Shown here: piece after piece, positions 12,319 to 24,600 of the stretch
How the letters are laid out: each line of letters begins with the position of its first letter
How positions within the stretch are numbered: the first letter of the stretch is position 1
Source of the DNA: Larus michahellis
Lineage: Eukaryota > Chordata > Aves > Charadriiformes > Laridae
Assembly (NCBI RefSeq): GCF_964199755.1
Contig: NC_133904.1
Span: 1,488,001-1,552,000, forward strand
Reading direction: 5' to 3'
Length of the DNA: 64,000 nucleotides
Notes under the pieces: model-generated
Database searches by the model: none
What the model saw: only the letters and a program-made list of their open reading frames with translations
What the model was told of the DNA's origin: nothing
Made by a program: the position numbers and the translations under genes

Positions 12319-14757
12319 GCCACCGCTCATCCCGGTGGGTGCGAGACCACTGAGTCCCTCCACGTGTCCTGAGGAGGCAACTCCGGGCTGGTGGAAGGAG
12401 GCGCCGGCGGTGGTTCCTTCTCCCTGGGGCAGCGGGACTATCCCGCAGGAGGATCCTTCCAGGGCGAGAGTTAGCTGACCCACAGGTAGTTATCTTGTCT
12501 ATCCCGTGTGTTAACACTCGCTAATCTGCGCGTATGAAAGGGAACTCAAATCACAGAGCGTAATTAAGATGTGAATTCTGATGCGCAGGAAGAAGGGAGG
12601 GGGGGAAACACGGCCCTCTCAAGGTCAAAAAACAAACCCAGACAAAAGTGTTCTCTCCAGTGTGGCACAGCTGATTGCATCATCTGCATATGAAATGAAA
12701 TATAATTAATATTTGTCATGCACAGACTGTTGCTGAACTCCCCTCACCCCCGCCCTCCCTTCTTCATTAATCTCCTAGTAACAGCCAGAAAGTTGCATGT
12801 GGTAATAAAATACCAAGAACCCTCTCCAGTGATCTGAATTGGAGATAAATGCATCTCTTGTCAGCAAGCCTAGAAGGCAGAAACTGTAACTTCCCCAGGA
12901 GTCAGCAACCTAGCTTGCAACAATTTGGTTAATTAGGAGAAAACAATATTTTTCACTAAATTGGGTGGCTAATGTATATCATTATAATCTGCCACGGAAG
13001 TGGATTTGCCCTCATCCGCCGTGCCAAGAAGACAGCTGAGCGTTGTATTTACCTAGAAAGTATCCCTCAGCCCGATGTTAAGGAGGATGAGAGACAAATT
13101 ATACCTTCACGTTAATGGCTGATGGTTCTCTCATCGCGCGTCTGGAGGCCTCTTAGGTCTTGCTTCTCTAAGACATAAAACAATGATTTGTCCCAGGTAT
13201 GTTCCTCCTCAATCCCATCAAAACTTCCAGTTGATGTTAATGGAGGAGGAGTTTATCTCCAGTGGGTCCCAGGCAGGCTTAGACCACGGATATGCCAAGC
13301 ACCCATTAAACACTAAGACACAACAGGGCGAGTGTCGGAGCGCGGTAACGACACACCTAGCGGAGCCAGAGCCATTACGCTGCTGATTACAAAAGCTCCT
13401 TCCAAGCAGCTTTACCCTGAAGATGGGTTTGGGGAGGGGGTCGGTCCCGCACGGGGACACACGAGGGTTCCCCAAACCCCAGTTCTTGACACACCAAAGC
13501 TCTGATTCACGGCAACGTCTCCCACAACGACAACTCCATCCCAGCCGGGCTCAGCTCCTCCGGCAGCGGGGAAGCTGCCCCCTGCAAAGCGCTCAAATGT
13601 CTGTAAAATGTCCATGAAACCCAGACGGTTTTTGCACAGATGGTCCGGCTGCAGGAGGGCTGCCGTGCCCCGCGCTGCTCCAGCGAGGGACCGTCCTGCC
13701 CCGTCACCAGCCGCTCTCCCCATCCAGGTGGGGCAGAAGGCGGCCTCGGGGGCGGGGGGAGGGAGCCTTGCTCGGGGAGGTTTTTTTCCCAGCACTAAAT
13801 CCTGAATTTCTACGTGGGTTTGTCTTAAGGTGAAGTTTAGCAGCTCTCATTAATATTCCCTCGCCGTCTCGAAGCCCAGCGCTGACGATTTCTACCTTTC
13901 ACGCGGTGGTCCCCGGTGTGGTGACTCTGCACTAATGAGCAACCTTCCCCAGATGTACGCGAAAGCCAATTTTTTCCCAGACTGTGATTTTTCCACCTCC
14001 TCCGCCCCTGCTTCCCCACCGCAACCCGCCCCCCGCCCCCCCACTTACGCCTCCCCGAGCACACGCTGGTGCACCTTCTCGCAAAGCAAAAAAAAACAAC
14101 CCAAAAAACCCAAAAACGAACAAAAAAAAACCCCAACAAATTAAACCCAGACCCATACCTGAAAAAAATGTAAAGACCTTGTGGGAAACTGGCAGGGGAT
14201 GGAGCTACCCAGGGGCTGGCAGCTTCGCACGCCCCAGACCTCACAGCTTACTGTTTGCTGCGCTGCATCTTGCCCCCGTCTGGAGCCACAAGCTGGATTT
14301 TGGTCTGGTTTTTTTTAGTTTTTTTTTTTTTTTAGCTGGGCCCAGATCTGAAGTTTCAGCTCAGGTCCTGGCTCTCGCATAGCCCGATTCCGCTACGTCT
14401 TTTCCTTCACTTCTTATAACTTTTATTAGCCCAGCAAAAACAGTTGAGGCTTGGAAAGCCCCACCGTGTTCACCATGGAGCAGACCTCAGAGGAGACCAC
14501 ACTTTCCCAAAGTTTACTTTTGTCCGTAGCTTACAGCTCAGAAAACAGAGCCTGGGCTTTCCCACCTCATTTGCTAACTTCTCACACTAAACCAGTGAAA
14601 ACCCCATTAACCATCCCGTTTATACCAACTCCTCTTTTTTTTTTTCCCCGCTTCCCTGCCTTTACAGCCTGTACTGGTCTGATTTCACAGTGTGCAAATT
14701 GGGTGCGTTGCTCTGGGGAAGCCGGGGTTTAACCAGCGTTTTGCCGGCCTCTGGCTA
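12319..14757. other. intergenic; candidate element at 12640-13150
   Basis: No gene is supported. The left third holds an AT-rich island listed separately. From 13,390 to 14,340 the DNA is GC-rich with poly(A) or poly(T)-like runs near 14,090-14,140 and 14,310-14,335. Open frames here overlap on both strands. Confidence 0.5.
12640..13150. other. candidate conserved noncoding element (about 500 bp)
   Basis: This is one of the largest non-repetitive AT-rich islands. It contains TGCATCATCTGCATATGAAA (octamer-like TGCATATGAAAT), ATATAATTAATATTTGTC, GGTTAATTAGGAGAAAAC and ATGTATATCATTATAATC. It has no long open frame and no repeat character. A distal enhancer for a neighbouring developmental gene is a reasonable guess but is not shown. 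Confidence 0.38.
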
Positions 14758-15043
14758 TCTCCCAAGGAACGGGCGATGGGATGAGAGGAAACGGCCTCGA
14801 GTTGCGCCAGGGGAGGTTTAGGATGGATATTAGGAAAAATTTTTACACGTAAAGGGTTATTAAGCATTGGAACAGGCTGCCCAGGGAAGCGGTAGAATCG
14901 CCATCCCTGGAGGGATTTAAAAGACGGGCAGATGTAGCACTTAGAGATATGGTTTGGTGATGGCTTTGTCAGTGTTAGGTTGATGGTGGGACTTGATGAT
15001 CTGAAAGGTCCCTTCCAACCCCAGCAATTCCCTGATTCTATGA
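14758..15043 (+). mobile_element. CR1 LINE fragment, 3' UTR (copy 6)
   Basis: This plus-strand CR1 tail starts around GATGAGAGGAAACGGCC, continues through GCGCCAGGGGAGGTTTAGGA and GGAACAGGCTGCCCAGGGAA, and ends in CCTGATTCTATGACC. It carries no coding sequence. Its 3' part resembles the copies at 1,153, 10,178 and 42,175. Confidence 0.92.
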
Positions 15044-17953
15044 CCAAACCCCACCTCGGTTCATCCCTCACGGTGCTGGGTTTTGGGCAGCCTGCAAAAG
15101 CAAGGCTGGGTGCGGGCAGAAGAAAATTCCCACGCTGGATATTCAAGGCCAAATTTGCACCCAGGCTCAGTTTCTAAACCCCCGCCCTTGCAGGCACCGG
15201 CGCGAGGAGCGGCACAGCTCGGGCAGAGCCACCCGTCACCCGCGGTACTCACCAGCCGCGGTCACCCCGGCACGGAGCAAACACAGGTCCTGTCCCCAAA
15301 ACACAGCGCGCGGGCTGGCATCGAACCGCCACTGGGAAAGGAAAAAAGGGGAAGGGAGATCTCGGAATTGCTCTCTCTGCCCAGGGCAGAACGACCCAGA
15401 GCGAGAACATCCTACGGGCAAATGTAAAAGCATCCCCTGCGTGGGTCCGATACGATGCTGCCGAGTACTCGCAAGGAGGAATCTGGGGCTATAAACAGCT
15501 GAAGCCGAGTCACCAGCGGCCTGTAGATGGGAGAGGAAGCAAATACCGTATTTGTGTGATATATATGTACATACATGTAAAGAGGCATCTGTCCTGTGGG
15601 GAACGAGAGGTCACCTGCCCAGCCGTCGCGTTGGGGCTGGGGAAGGATTAGTCCCGGCGCAGCGGGGCTGCAGCACGGGGGGATGCTCCATTCCTCACAT
15701 GCACGGCGTTTCGGATGAGGACCAGCAGATGTGCGGCTGCCACAGAAAGACAGAGGTGGCCCAGCCCTGGGGAGCTGTCGGGCTGGGCGCCAGGGGGACG
15801 GGGCGCAGGCAGGTCCTGCTGCCAGGCGGGAGAAGGTGAGCAGGATCACAGCCCGCTCCGTGCAAGGACAGCCCTCTCCGAGCCTTTCCCCAGGCTCCCA
15901 CGGCTAACAAAACCACCCCGCGCCGTCCTGCTCCCTCAAAGCCTAATCGCTGCTGCATCGAACCACTTAAAAATAGCGCGGTCATCTTCAGAGGCTCAGC
16001 AGAGACAGAAATTAAGGACTTCCCATCACAGACTGGGGAGTGCATGTCCCTCATCCCACCTGAAGAGGCTCAGAGAAGCTGCAGCTAAAAGTCTCCCGTG
16101 AAAAGCGAGCACCGTGCGGGTGCCGTATTTTTGTAGGGCTCTGCATTGAAGACAAATCAGCCCCCAAAGGCCCCCCTGATCCACGTACCCCGTGGCCCAT
16201 CTTCCAGCACGTCCCAGAAGAGGCACCTGATGGCCCCGTGCAGAGCCGCTCCCCAGCAGCGCGGGCCCTGCCGGCTGCCCAGCCCCAGCAAAACTGCCAA
16301 AATAGGATGAAGCGAAAAGAAAATATGCAAGTTCAAGGAGAGTTAGTGCAGAGACAAACCAAAGGGAGACCAGGGGAGGGTTCATGCTTGGGGATCAGCG
16401 GTATAATCGGGAAGGAAATTGAAAAGGAATTCCTTGGAATACGGCGTGCTGCTAATGGGTTCCCTCTGCACCGCCGGAGCAGAGCCTCTCCCCATCTGGA
16501 TCCAATGCCAGCGTTATCCCAGCACGGGGATGTGTCAGAGACAGCAAACTGCGCCCAGCCGCTTCCTTTGAGGGAGAGCAGCGAGCCGCGCCGGCAAAAA
16601 CTCAATTGGAAATTAATGAAACTGCTGGATCTCTCCAAGCTCCCCTGCAGCGGGCGGGTGCCGCGTCGGGGGGGGGCTTCCAGCCCCGCTCATGCTCCTG
16701 CACCCCCCTCCTCGCCACGCACCCGCTGCCCTCGGGGGCTGCTGGGCTCCGGGCACCCAAAGCGGATGCCTGCGGTGGGACGGGTGCCGCGGGGATGGCC
16801 ACGGGTGCCGGGGTCACCCCCAAGACTGCAGCGGCGTGCGACGGGTGCTGCCTGCATCGGCCGGGCTGGCAGGGACCGGCACGCCGCCGTGGTGACACTC
16901 CTGATCCCGGCAGAGCCGTGCCTCTGCCAGAGGCAGAGCCTTGGCATTTGCACAAGCGCAGCATTTCTAGCAGCGAAATGGCCATTTTCCAGCATGCCAT
17001 TATTTCTGTTTTATAATGTTGCACAGCAGCCAAAGAATGGATCCGCGGAGTCTCTTTGGCACCAGGGAGGTTAACATTTTCCTCTTGGCACTTGTGCATT
17101 GATAGCTGTTAAGTGCAGGCTGCTCCTAGGCCAAAGATATGCCTTTCAATAATCTCTTCCTTTACCATTTCAAAGCCTCGACAATAAGTATTACTTCCTG
17201 GCAATTCCCGTTAGCAGCACAGTACGTGCTCTGCCTGTGAGACAATACTCTCCGAGCAGGAGAAGGCTCTTTGCCGGAGCCTTGTTGTCGTTCCCGCTTT
17301 TGTGGTAAAGGAGGAATTCATCTGCTATTATATTTTCATCTCTTTGTCATCTGTTGGTATTGGAAAGCGTCCTCCCCAGGCTTGCTGGACACCACATGAG
17401 CTAGTTAATGTTAATAAAAGATTAAATTAACTACGGGATCAGCAAGGCTTTCAAGAAACATATAACATTATATTAATCCCAGACAGGCAGATTATTACAC
17501 ATATTACTGGATTTAAATACCAAATTGAAACTAGAGAAGGAAAAGGACTATGCAATATCCGAACTATCCAAGCGTGCCCATTACCCAGAGAGGAAATAAA
17601 GCCCCTCGGCCCATGAAGTCCTTGCCGCTGGAAGAGCGGGGGCCGGAGTGCTGCGCTCGCAGCCAGCGCTGCGCGGGGAGAGCCCTTTGTCTGCCATTAG
17701 GCATCGAGCCAGCCCTTAATGAGGTCAACAGGAGGCTTTCCATGGGCTTCAGCAGCCTTTGGAGCCACTCCTGCCTAGCAAATCCAAGACTGAGAGCCCT
17801 TAGACGAGCACAGCTTCGTCAGCGGGGCAATTAAGCCCACACCAGGAGCTGAGGAGCTGCTGCCGCCATCAGCCCACCTCCCTGCAGATGGGCAAGCTGG
17901 GGAGGAGAAGCATCCTTCCTCCCTTCACCCCGGGGCTGGCAGCCACCGTCGTG
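15044..17953. other. intergenic; candidate element at 16975-17560
   Basis: No gene is supported. A 278-codon open frame at 16,238-17,074 (plus) overlaps several open frames on the other strand and has no recognisable domain, so I treat it as a GC-content artefact. The right part is an AT-rich island listed separately. Confidence 0.5.
16975..17560. other. candidate conserved noncoding element (about 580 bp)
   Basis: This long, non-repetitive, AT-rich stretch contains CAATAATCTCTTCCTTTACC, TTAATGTTAATAAAAGATTA, ATATAACATTATATTAATCC and GGATTTAAATACC. There is no coding signal. Its size and plain composition, set against GC-rich flanks, make it a good candidate for constraint. Confidence 0.38.
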
Positions 17954-18195
17954 CAGAGCATCAGGGAGAGCACGACGGAGAGATCAGGGAGAGCATCACG
18001 GAGAGATCAGGGGGAGCACGACGGAGAGATCAGGGGGAGCACGACGGAGAGATCAGGGAGAGCACGACGGAGAGATCAGGGGGAGCATCACGGAGAGATC
18101 AGGGAGAGCATCACGGAGAGATCAGGGAGAGCACGACGGAGAGATCAGGGAGAGCATCACGGAGAGATCAGGGGGAGCATGAGGGAGAGCATCAC
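17954..18195. repeat. 23-bp minisatellite, about nine copies, two-state variants
   Basis: The unit is GAGAGATCAGGGAGAGCACGACG (split here for length: GAGAGATCAGGG + AGAGCACGACG). Nine successive copies differ almost only at two places: A or G after GATCAGGG, and CGAC or TCAC near the end. Because 23 is not a multiple of three, the open frame across it is incidental. Confidence 0.92.
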
Positions 18196-20048
18196 TGCAC
18201 CTCTGCGGGAGGACGGGGCCAGGGCGAGCGGGAGGAGCTGGCGCAGGGCTCTAATTACGAGCTCAGTCCCACGTTAGAAGCCAAATCTTGATACTGAAAA
18301 ACTTCCAGCGCAAAACCAGCACGGCGCGGCCCCGAGTTAAATAAAACTCCCCGCTGCGTTAGAGCCGCGAGTCTTGCGGGGCTGTTCCTTGCGTTTCATG
18401 GCTCGGAGCCCTGGCTGTTTTTCTCGTTTTCTCGTTTGTATTTCTCTTAATAAGTCTGATTTCTTCCTCTGGGCTCACCAATGGCTCCGCCAGCGAAGCA
18501 CCTGGCTCCGAGCACGTGGCTGGCCCGGCGGGAGGCCACCTCCAGCTCTCCCCACAGGTTGGCTTCCGGAGGGAGAATATCCCATGAGAAGGTTAGAGAA
18601 AACACTGCCCAGGCACCCGCATTTACCCTCCTTTATGGAGTCCTGCCTTCCCTTCCTCACGCACCATTGAAGTCAGACGGCAGCCAAAAGCATCACTAAG
18701 TGGGGGGCTTTTTTGCACCCTATTTTGGTTACATCTGGCGCGTAAAAGAGAGCCAGAATATTATTAACACACCGACATTTTTTCCTGCCTATCGTTTCAA
18801 ACGCGCAGAACAGAGGAAGGAGCGTTCGAGGCTGGATTTTTCGGGGTGCGAAAGAAGCCCAGCGGAGTCAGGAGGATGAAAGCGCGGCACACGCGGAGGC
18901 AGGAGGAGAGGCCGGGGCTGCTGGGCACATCTCGCCCCCGTTCTACCGCTGGAGGTGAGCGATCGTCCCTTCGTGGCACCGGATCAGCGCAGCAATTCGC
19001 CCTCCGCCAGCGGAAAAATTAGTGCTGTGAGCTGTAAACGAGCCGAAACTTGGTGGCAGTCCAGAAGATGGCTTTCCAGCCTCTGCCTGTGATGGATTAC
19101 GCCCACAATAACAAACAAGCACCTAAACTCCTGTGCCACACTGACATCTTATGGAAAAAGCATTTGTTACAATTGCAGAGCTGCAGGAGCCGGGGAGGCG
19201 CTTAAAGGACGGAGTTTTCAATAGAAGTTTTCAATAGAAAGGCCCACATTTTGTTGCCCACCTTGTCCTAACGGAACTGTTTCTCTTTGTTTGGATAAAA
19301 ATCAGCTACGTTTTTCTGCAATTAAAGCAATAGACGCGAGACCTCGAGTCCCCTCACTGCTTGGCGCAACCTGGAGAACGCCTTTAGCTGCAAATCCAAC
19401 ACTTAACCTCCAACCTCACTTGTTTCCAACGATTTTACAAAAAAAAATTTAAAAAAGTAATAATAAAAAAAAAGTCTTTCGGTGCACTGACCTCTACAGC
19501 AAGATACAAAATGAACTTGCTAGACGTTAATGAAGGAAGCAAGAGGGAAACTTCGAGTTCCCAGGCACAAGATAACGATGTGCACATGGACCTTCCGCGC
19601 ACGAACGGCCACTTTGTCCTTCCCTCTCTAAAAAGAAGAACGTGTGTGAGCAGCGTCGCCAGCGCAGGGGAGACCTGGGCACCACTGGGCTCCCAGTTTG
19701 CCCCTCACATTTTATACCCGGGAGATTTTTTTTTTTTTTTTTTTTGGCAGGGGAGCAGAAATAATCTCCCTGCAAGTTATTGGGAACCTTATCTGAACCT
19801 CTTAGACTGCTTTCGGCGTCGCCCGCTCATGCGTAAACAGAAATAATTCACAATATTTAGCAAGATGGCTTAAAATAAACATCGCAGAGAGCAGCCATCC
19901 GGTTCGCAGATAAAACGAGGATGCATCACCCTCAGGGGAGCCCTGCCGTAGCCACTTGGCCAGCCCTCCTCACCGCCAGCCCCGACGGCTCACAACCTTT
20001 AATGCCTTTTACCTCGAAGCCCCGGCCCAGCAGCCGCCAACGGGGGGC
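18196..20048. other. intergenic, no gene seen
   Basis: No coding or RNA gene is recognisable. There is a poly(T) run at about 19,726-19,745, an A-rich stretch near 19,440-19,475, and a direct duplication of GTTTTCAATAGAA near 19,214-19,240. Confidence 0.5.
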
Positions 20049-20415
20049 TGTGGGAGTGGGGGTGAGGCCGGGCCGTGGGAGTGGGGATGAGCTCCGGGAG
20101 CAGGGACAAGACTTGGGAATGGGGATGAACTGTGGGCGTGGGGATGAGCCACGGGAGTGGGGATGAGGACAAGCTGTGGGAGTGGGGATGAGCTTTGGGA
20201 GCCGGGAAAAGCCACGGGAATGGGGACGAGCCATGGGAGTGGGGATGAGGATGAGCTGCGGGAGCCGGGATGAGCTTTGAGAGCGGAGAAAGGCCATGGG
20301 AATGGGGACAAGCTGTGGGAGGGGGCACAAGCCTTGGGAGTGGGGACAAGCCTTGGGAGTGGGGACGAGGATGAGCTGTGGGAGCGGGGATGAGCTTTGG
20401 GAGCAGGGACGAGCC
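20049..20415. repeat. GC-rich minisatellite based on GGGAGTGGGGATGAGC
   Basis: Irregular tandem copies of about 15-24 bases are built from GTGGGAGTGGGGATGAG, GAGCTTTGGGAG and GGGACAAGCC modules. The minus strand gives long proline, serine and histidine-rich open frames that only reflect the repeat. Unit length varies, unlike the strict 23-bp array at 17,954. Confidence 0.88.
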
Positions 20416-21175
20416 TCCCACCGGGCAGCAAACCCTGGAGGGCAGCAGCAGAGATGAAGGTGCCTGTGGGGGTGGCGGGGGGGTGATGGAGATGAAAACT
20501 GGAGGGGTCCTGAAATGACTTTTCCCTTCCTTCAAAGCGCTGAGGTTTCAGACCTGGTTTCCTTAGGCACAGTAAAAGCAGACACCTCCGGCGCTTCCCC
20601 TGAACCCCCCAGCTACACAACCGCTGGCGGGACACCGGTGCCCTCGCACCCCCTTCACTGGCTTTTTTGGCACGGGTGGCTGCCACCCCCCGCCCGGAGG
20701 AAGCCTGGCCCCTGCACCCAACCCAGGTCCACGGGAGACAGGCCCTGGGGTCTCCCTTGGCACCCCCAGCCAGCTGGGAGTCCCCCCTTGCCGTAACCTC
20801 CTCCCAACTAAAGCTTCGCTGAAATCCTTGCCCAGCTCCAACACCACCTTTTTCTTCCCTTTTTTTTTTTTTTTTTTCTTTTTTGCAAATGACTTCTGGG
20901 AATTAATTCCCCCCGCCCCGTTACCTGCTGTGGCCACAAACAACGCCATCACAAGTGTCCTTTAGATAAGGTTGCTGCCACTTAATTAGCTAATATTTGC
21001 ACAGCAGCGGGAAGATGTAGGCAGCTCCCTCGGTGCTGAGCATCGCTGCCCGGTGGGGGGTGATCCGTCCCTGCTCGGCGGTGGAGGGACCGCAGGGGGC
21101 TATGCCGTCTGCCGGCAGAGGAATCACCCAGCGGGCTCTCCCAGCAGAAAGTCACCTACGGAAACGACATATGTC
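20416..21175. other. intergenic, no gene seen
   Basis: GC-rich DNA with a poly(T) run at about 20,858-20,883. I see no coding or RNA gene. Confidence 0.5.
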
Positions 21176-21620
21176 ACACAGAATCCCAGAGCGGTGGGGG
21201 TGGGAAGGGCCCTCTGGAGATCACCCAGTCCCACCCCCTGCCAGAGCAGGGTCACCCACAGCAGGTGGCACAGGAACGCCTCCAGGCGGGGTTGGGATGT
21301 CTCCAGAGACGGAGGCTCCCCCACCTCTCTGGGCAGCCTGTGCCAGGGCTCTGCCACCCTCACAGCAAAGAAGTTCCTCCTCGTGTTGAGATGGAACTTC
21401 CCATGGGCAAGTTTGTGCCCGTTACCCCTTGTCCTGTCGCTGGGCACCACTGAGAAGAGCCTGGCCCCATCCTCCTGACACCCCCCCTTTCAGTATTGAT
21501 AAGCGTTGATAAGGTCCCCCCTCAGCCGTCTTTTTTCCAGACTGAAGAGACCCAAATCCCTCAGCCTTTCTTCATCAGAGAGGTGTCCCAGTCCCCTCAG
21601 CATCTTGGTAGCCCTTTGCT
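21176..21620 (-). mobile_element. CR1 LINE fragment, 3' end (copy 7)
   Basis: The plus strand opens with CACAGAATCCCAGAGCGGTG and then follows copy 3 (6,358) almost base for base for about 440 bases. It stops abruptly at CTTGGTAGCCCTTTGCT, where copy 3 continues further into ORF2. The variant tail matches copy 3, so both belong to one young subfamily. Confidence 0.92.
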
Positions 21621-24600
21621 CCATGGATGTGGCATCTCCCTGGGCCACTGGCTGTTCCTCTCCACCGGCCCATCGCCACTGCGGCCCTCAGGTGCTCCCA
21701 GCCTCCACGGACTTACTCCCCAAGCCGCCTCTTGCCTTTCCTTTCACTGTTTCACCTTCCAGGCCAAAACTTGAGGAGACTGCAAACACTTTGGAGAAGA
21801 GCTGCTTATGGGAAGGCAGTTATTAAAGATACCCGTAGCATCACCCAAGCTGCGGGGAGAGCAACAGAAAAACAGACAAATGCACAGAAAACCCCGAGAA
21901 ACAGCAGTCACGCGACTGGAGTACAAAACAGGATGGTGAGAAACACAGGCTTTGCCCCTGCTTTGGCCCAAAAGGGGGGATATTTGGGACAAACTCACCT
22001 GCTCTCAGCTTCCCATGTGGATGAAGCTTTCACGAGGGACTCCCATTCCCTGGGAGCAAAGGCTGCTCCCACCTCCCGCGGGGCTCACACAAGCCACGGC
22101 TTCAGAGCTCGGGTCACCTTCCCTGCAGAGCACCGAAGGAGCCGGTGCAAAAGCATAATTACCGCATCCTATTTTTAATAAGAAGCTTAAAGAGTTTGCT
22201 CGTGGCTGGCTGGGGTGGCAAGAGCTGTGCCAAATGCCACGCCGTGGGTTTCTGCTGGGTTTCGCCCTCGGTTCAGCGGGATCCTGTTCTCGCCGGGAAT
22301 TTCAGGGTCTGGTTTGGGTTTGACGTCGCAGACGTGAGTGCCGGGTTAGCGAAGCCTGGCTGTAATTTATGTGCTGGTTTGGGAACCCACAGCCCTCCAG
22401 GGAGCGTGTCCAATCCACATCGCCTGCCAGAGTGCCAGATCTCAGTGCCGGAGCCCTGCCGGCGTCGCTGCTCACTCGTTTCCCCCCCAGCGTCCCCCTG
22501 CTCACCAGCAAATCCACCTCGTGGATTTGGGGTGGTTTGAGGCCGATTCCCGACCATCGCTGGGGAATTTAGAGGTCCTACATGAAACACACACGGACTT
22601 TGCTTCTTTTGGGATGTCCTTTAAACGCGGTCAGCCCTTCACGCGACACTTTGCGCTGGCTGCTGCGAAGGGGAAGGGCTCTGCATGTCCAGCTCACCAC
22701 CTGGGAAGTGATGGAGCTCCCAAAAAAAACAAGGGATGAGGGCAGCTCTCCTGCTGCCCTCCAGCTGCAGCACGGCCGGCGGGACACCCGCTTGGTGCAG
22801 GGTGCCGAGTTTTGGGGAGGAATGCCCCCTTCCTGGGGCTGTCACACAGATGACGAGCTGCTGCTATAACACCCGGAGCCCTGCAGCCCCTCCAGCACCA
22901 CCACGATTCCCTTTCCCAAGGCAATGAGATGATAAATCCGTGTTCATCCACACCCGGGCAAGCCTCCTTGGGTCTCGGCTCCAGCCCTGGCAATGTGGGA
23001 TGCAGACACTCATCCATCCCGAAAGGCGGGAGAAAATAAAACACATCCAGTTTCCCCCCCAGCTATGTGGAGCTACATCCCAGCCCCGGCCTGTGCCGGT
23101 CCCTTCGCGGTGACACTCTGCTTCGTCTGGGCCTCCTGGCAGACCCAGCCGGGCTCAGCGCTGACACATCTGGAGCTGTTTGCAGCGCCGAGGTGGGATT
23201 CCAAGAATAACAACAGTAATTTGTTGTGGCACGGAGACGGGCTCCGGCAAATCCACCTTTACAGCCGCTCACGGCGGGGGAAAAACAGGTCCCACCACCA
23301 CACCGCCGCGGGAGAAACATCAACACCCCCATTAAACAGCAGCACCTCACACCTCGGCCACCGTGAGGGAGCGGTGGAAAATGTGCCCTTGTTTCCGAGC
23401 ACGTCTCCAGCATCCCTCCCTCGCCGGGGCGGCCGGCGCCTCCCGGGATGGGGGCTGTTCATGTGCCGGCTGGGCCAGTGGTTCGGGAGGCGGGGGGACA
23501 AGCAGCCCTGTCTCCCTCTTCGCTTTTCGCAGGTTTTGCTTCTGCAAGGTGCTGGATTAACAACGCCGAGCTCTGCAGTCCCCGAGGACCGGTGACAAAG
23601 TGCTCGGCAGCCGTCGCGGTGAAGCCGTGCCGAGCCCGAAGGGGCTGGAGAAGACAAATCCTGCCTCTCCAGCCAGTGACACCTGGCTGTCGGTGATCAG
23701 CAGAAACCATCAGCCTTATTTCATGCATTTTAGCCGGACTCCGATGACTTGAGGTCACAACCCCTCGCCAATGGCAGGCTTTGTGTGCCTGACCGATGCC
23801 CCGAAGCAATTAGCCCATCACAACGCTTATTATTTCTATATGAAACGGATGCCGCATTAGTTTTCTTACTCTGGGCAGAATTTAGTCCCTGTAAAGTAAA
23901 TAACCAAACGCGTTCCTGAGCGCCGTGTCCCCGGCAGGGCTGCGGCAGGTCCCTGAAGGAGAGCCAGCGTGGCTCGGTGGGGCTGAGCCGGGATGCCCCC
24001 TCTCTCTTCCCCGAACACCCCGGGAGAGGTTTTTAGCTCAAACCCCATGACGGGGCGAGAGCAGCACGGGAGAGTTATGACCCAAAGGGCAACGCAGCCC
24101 CCAGCTTGTGACCACTCGTCTCCTTTGGCAGGCTGTGCTTTGCCAGCACTTCTGATCACCTCTAACCTTCAGCTAAAACACTGCAACGTCTACTCGTAAG
24201 ACCTGGGGACTGTAAAAATCCACGTTGGAGCCCTGGAGCAGCTCAGCCAAGTCAACCCGGGGATGCATTAGCACCTCCCTCGCAGCCAGACCACACAAAC
24301 CCCGGCTGGCAGCGTCTCCCCGGCCCATGAGGTGCCGGCCGCACGCACCACCCGAAAGGCTGGCCCGGGCGGGAGATGCAGCGCCGTGAACCCCAGAACC
24401 CCCCCCGAGGAGCCCCGTGCCCTCCGTAAGGGACCTGCCACCCGGGGCACCGCTCCGCGGATGCCGAAGCAGCCCCGGCAAGGAGGACCCGGCTGCGGCT
24501 GCCTCGCGAGGGGTCCCTCCGAGGCACGGCTCCCTGCCGTGGGGTTGTAGCATGGGAACGCGGTTATCGGCTCGCAGTTTATACGAGGCCGCGCTCCTTC

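Noticed and set aside
16238-17074. 278-codon plus-strand open frame
   Set aside because: It overlaps minus-strand frames and runs into an AT-rich island without splice sites. No family resemblance.
20009-20686. Proline, serine and histidine-rich 225-codon frame
   Set aside because: It is the translation of the minisatellite at 20,049-20,415.
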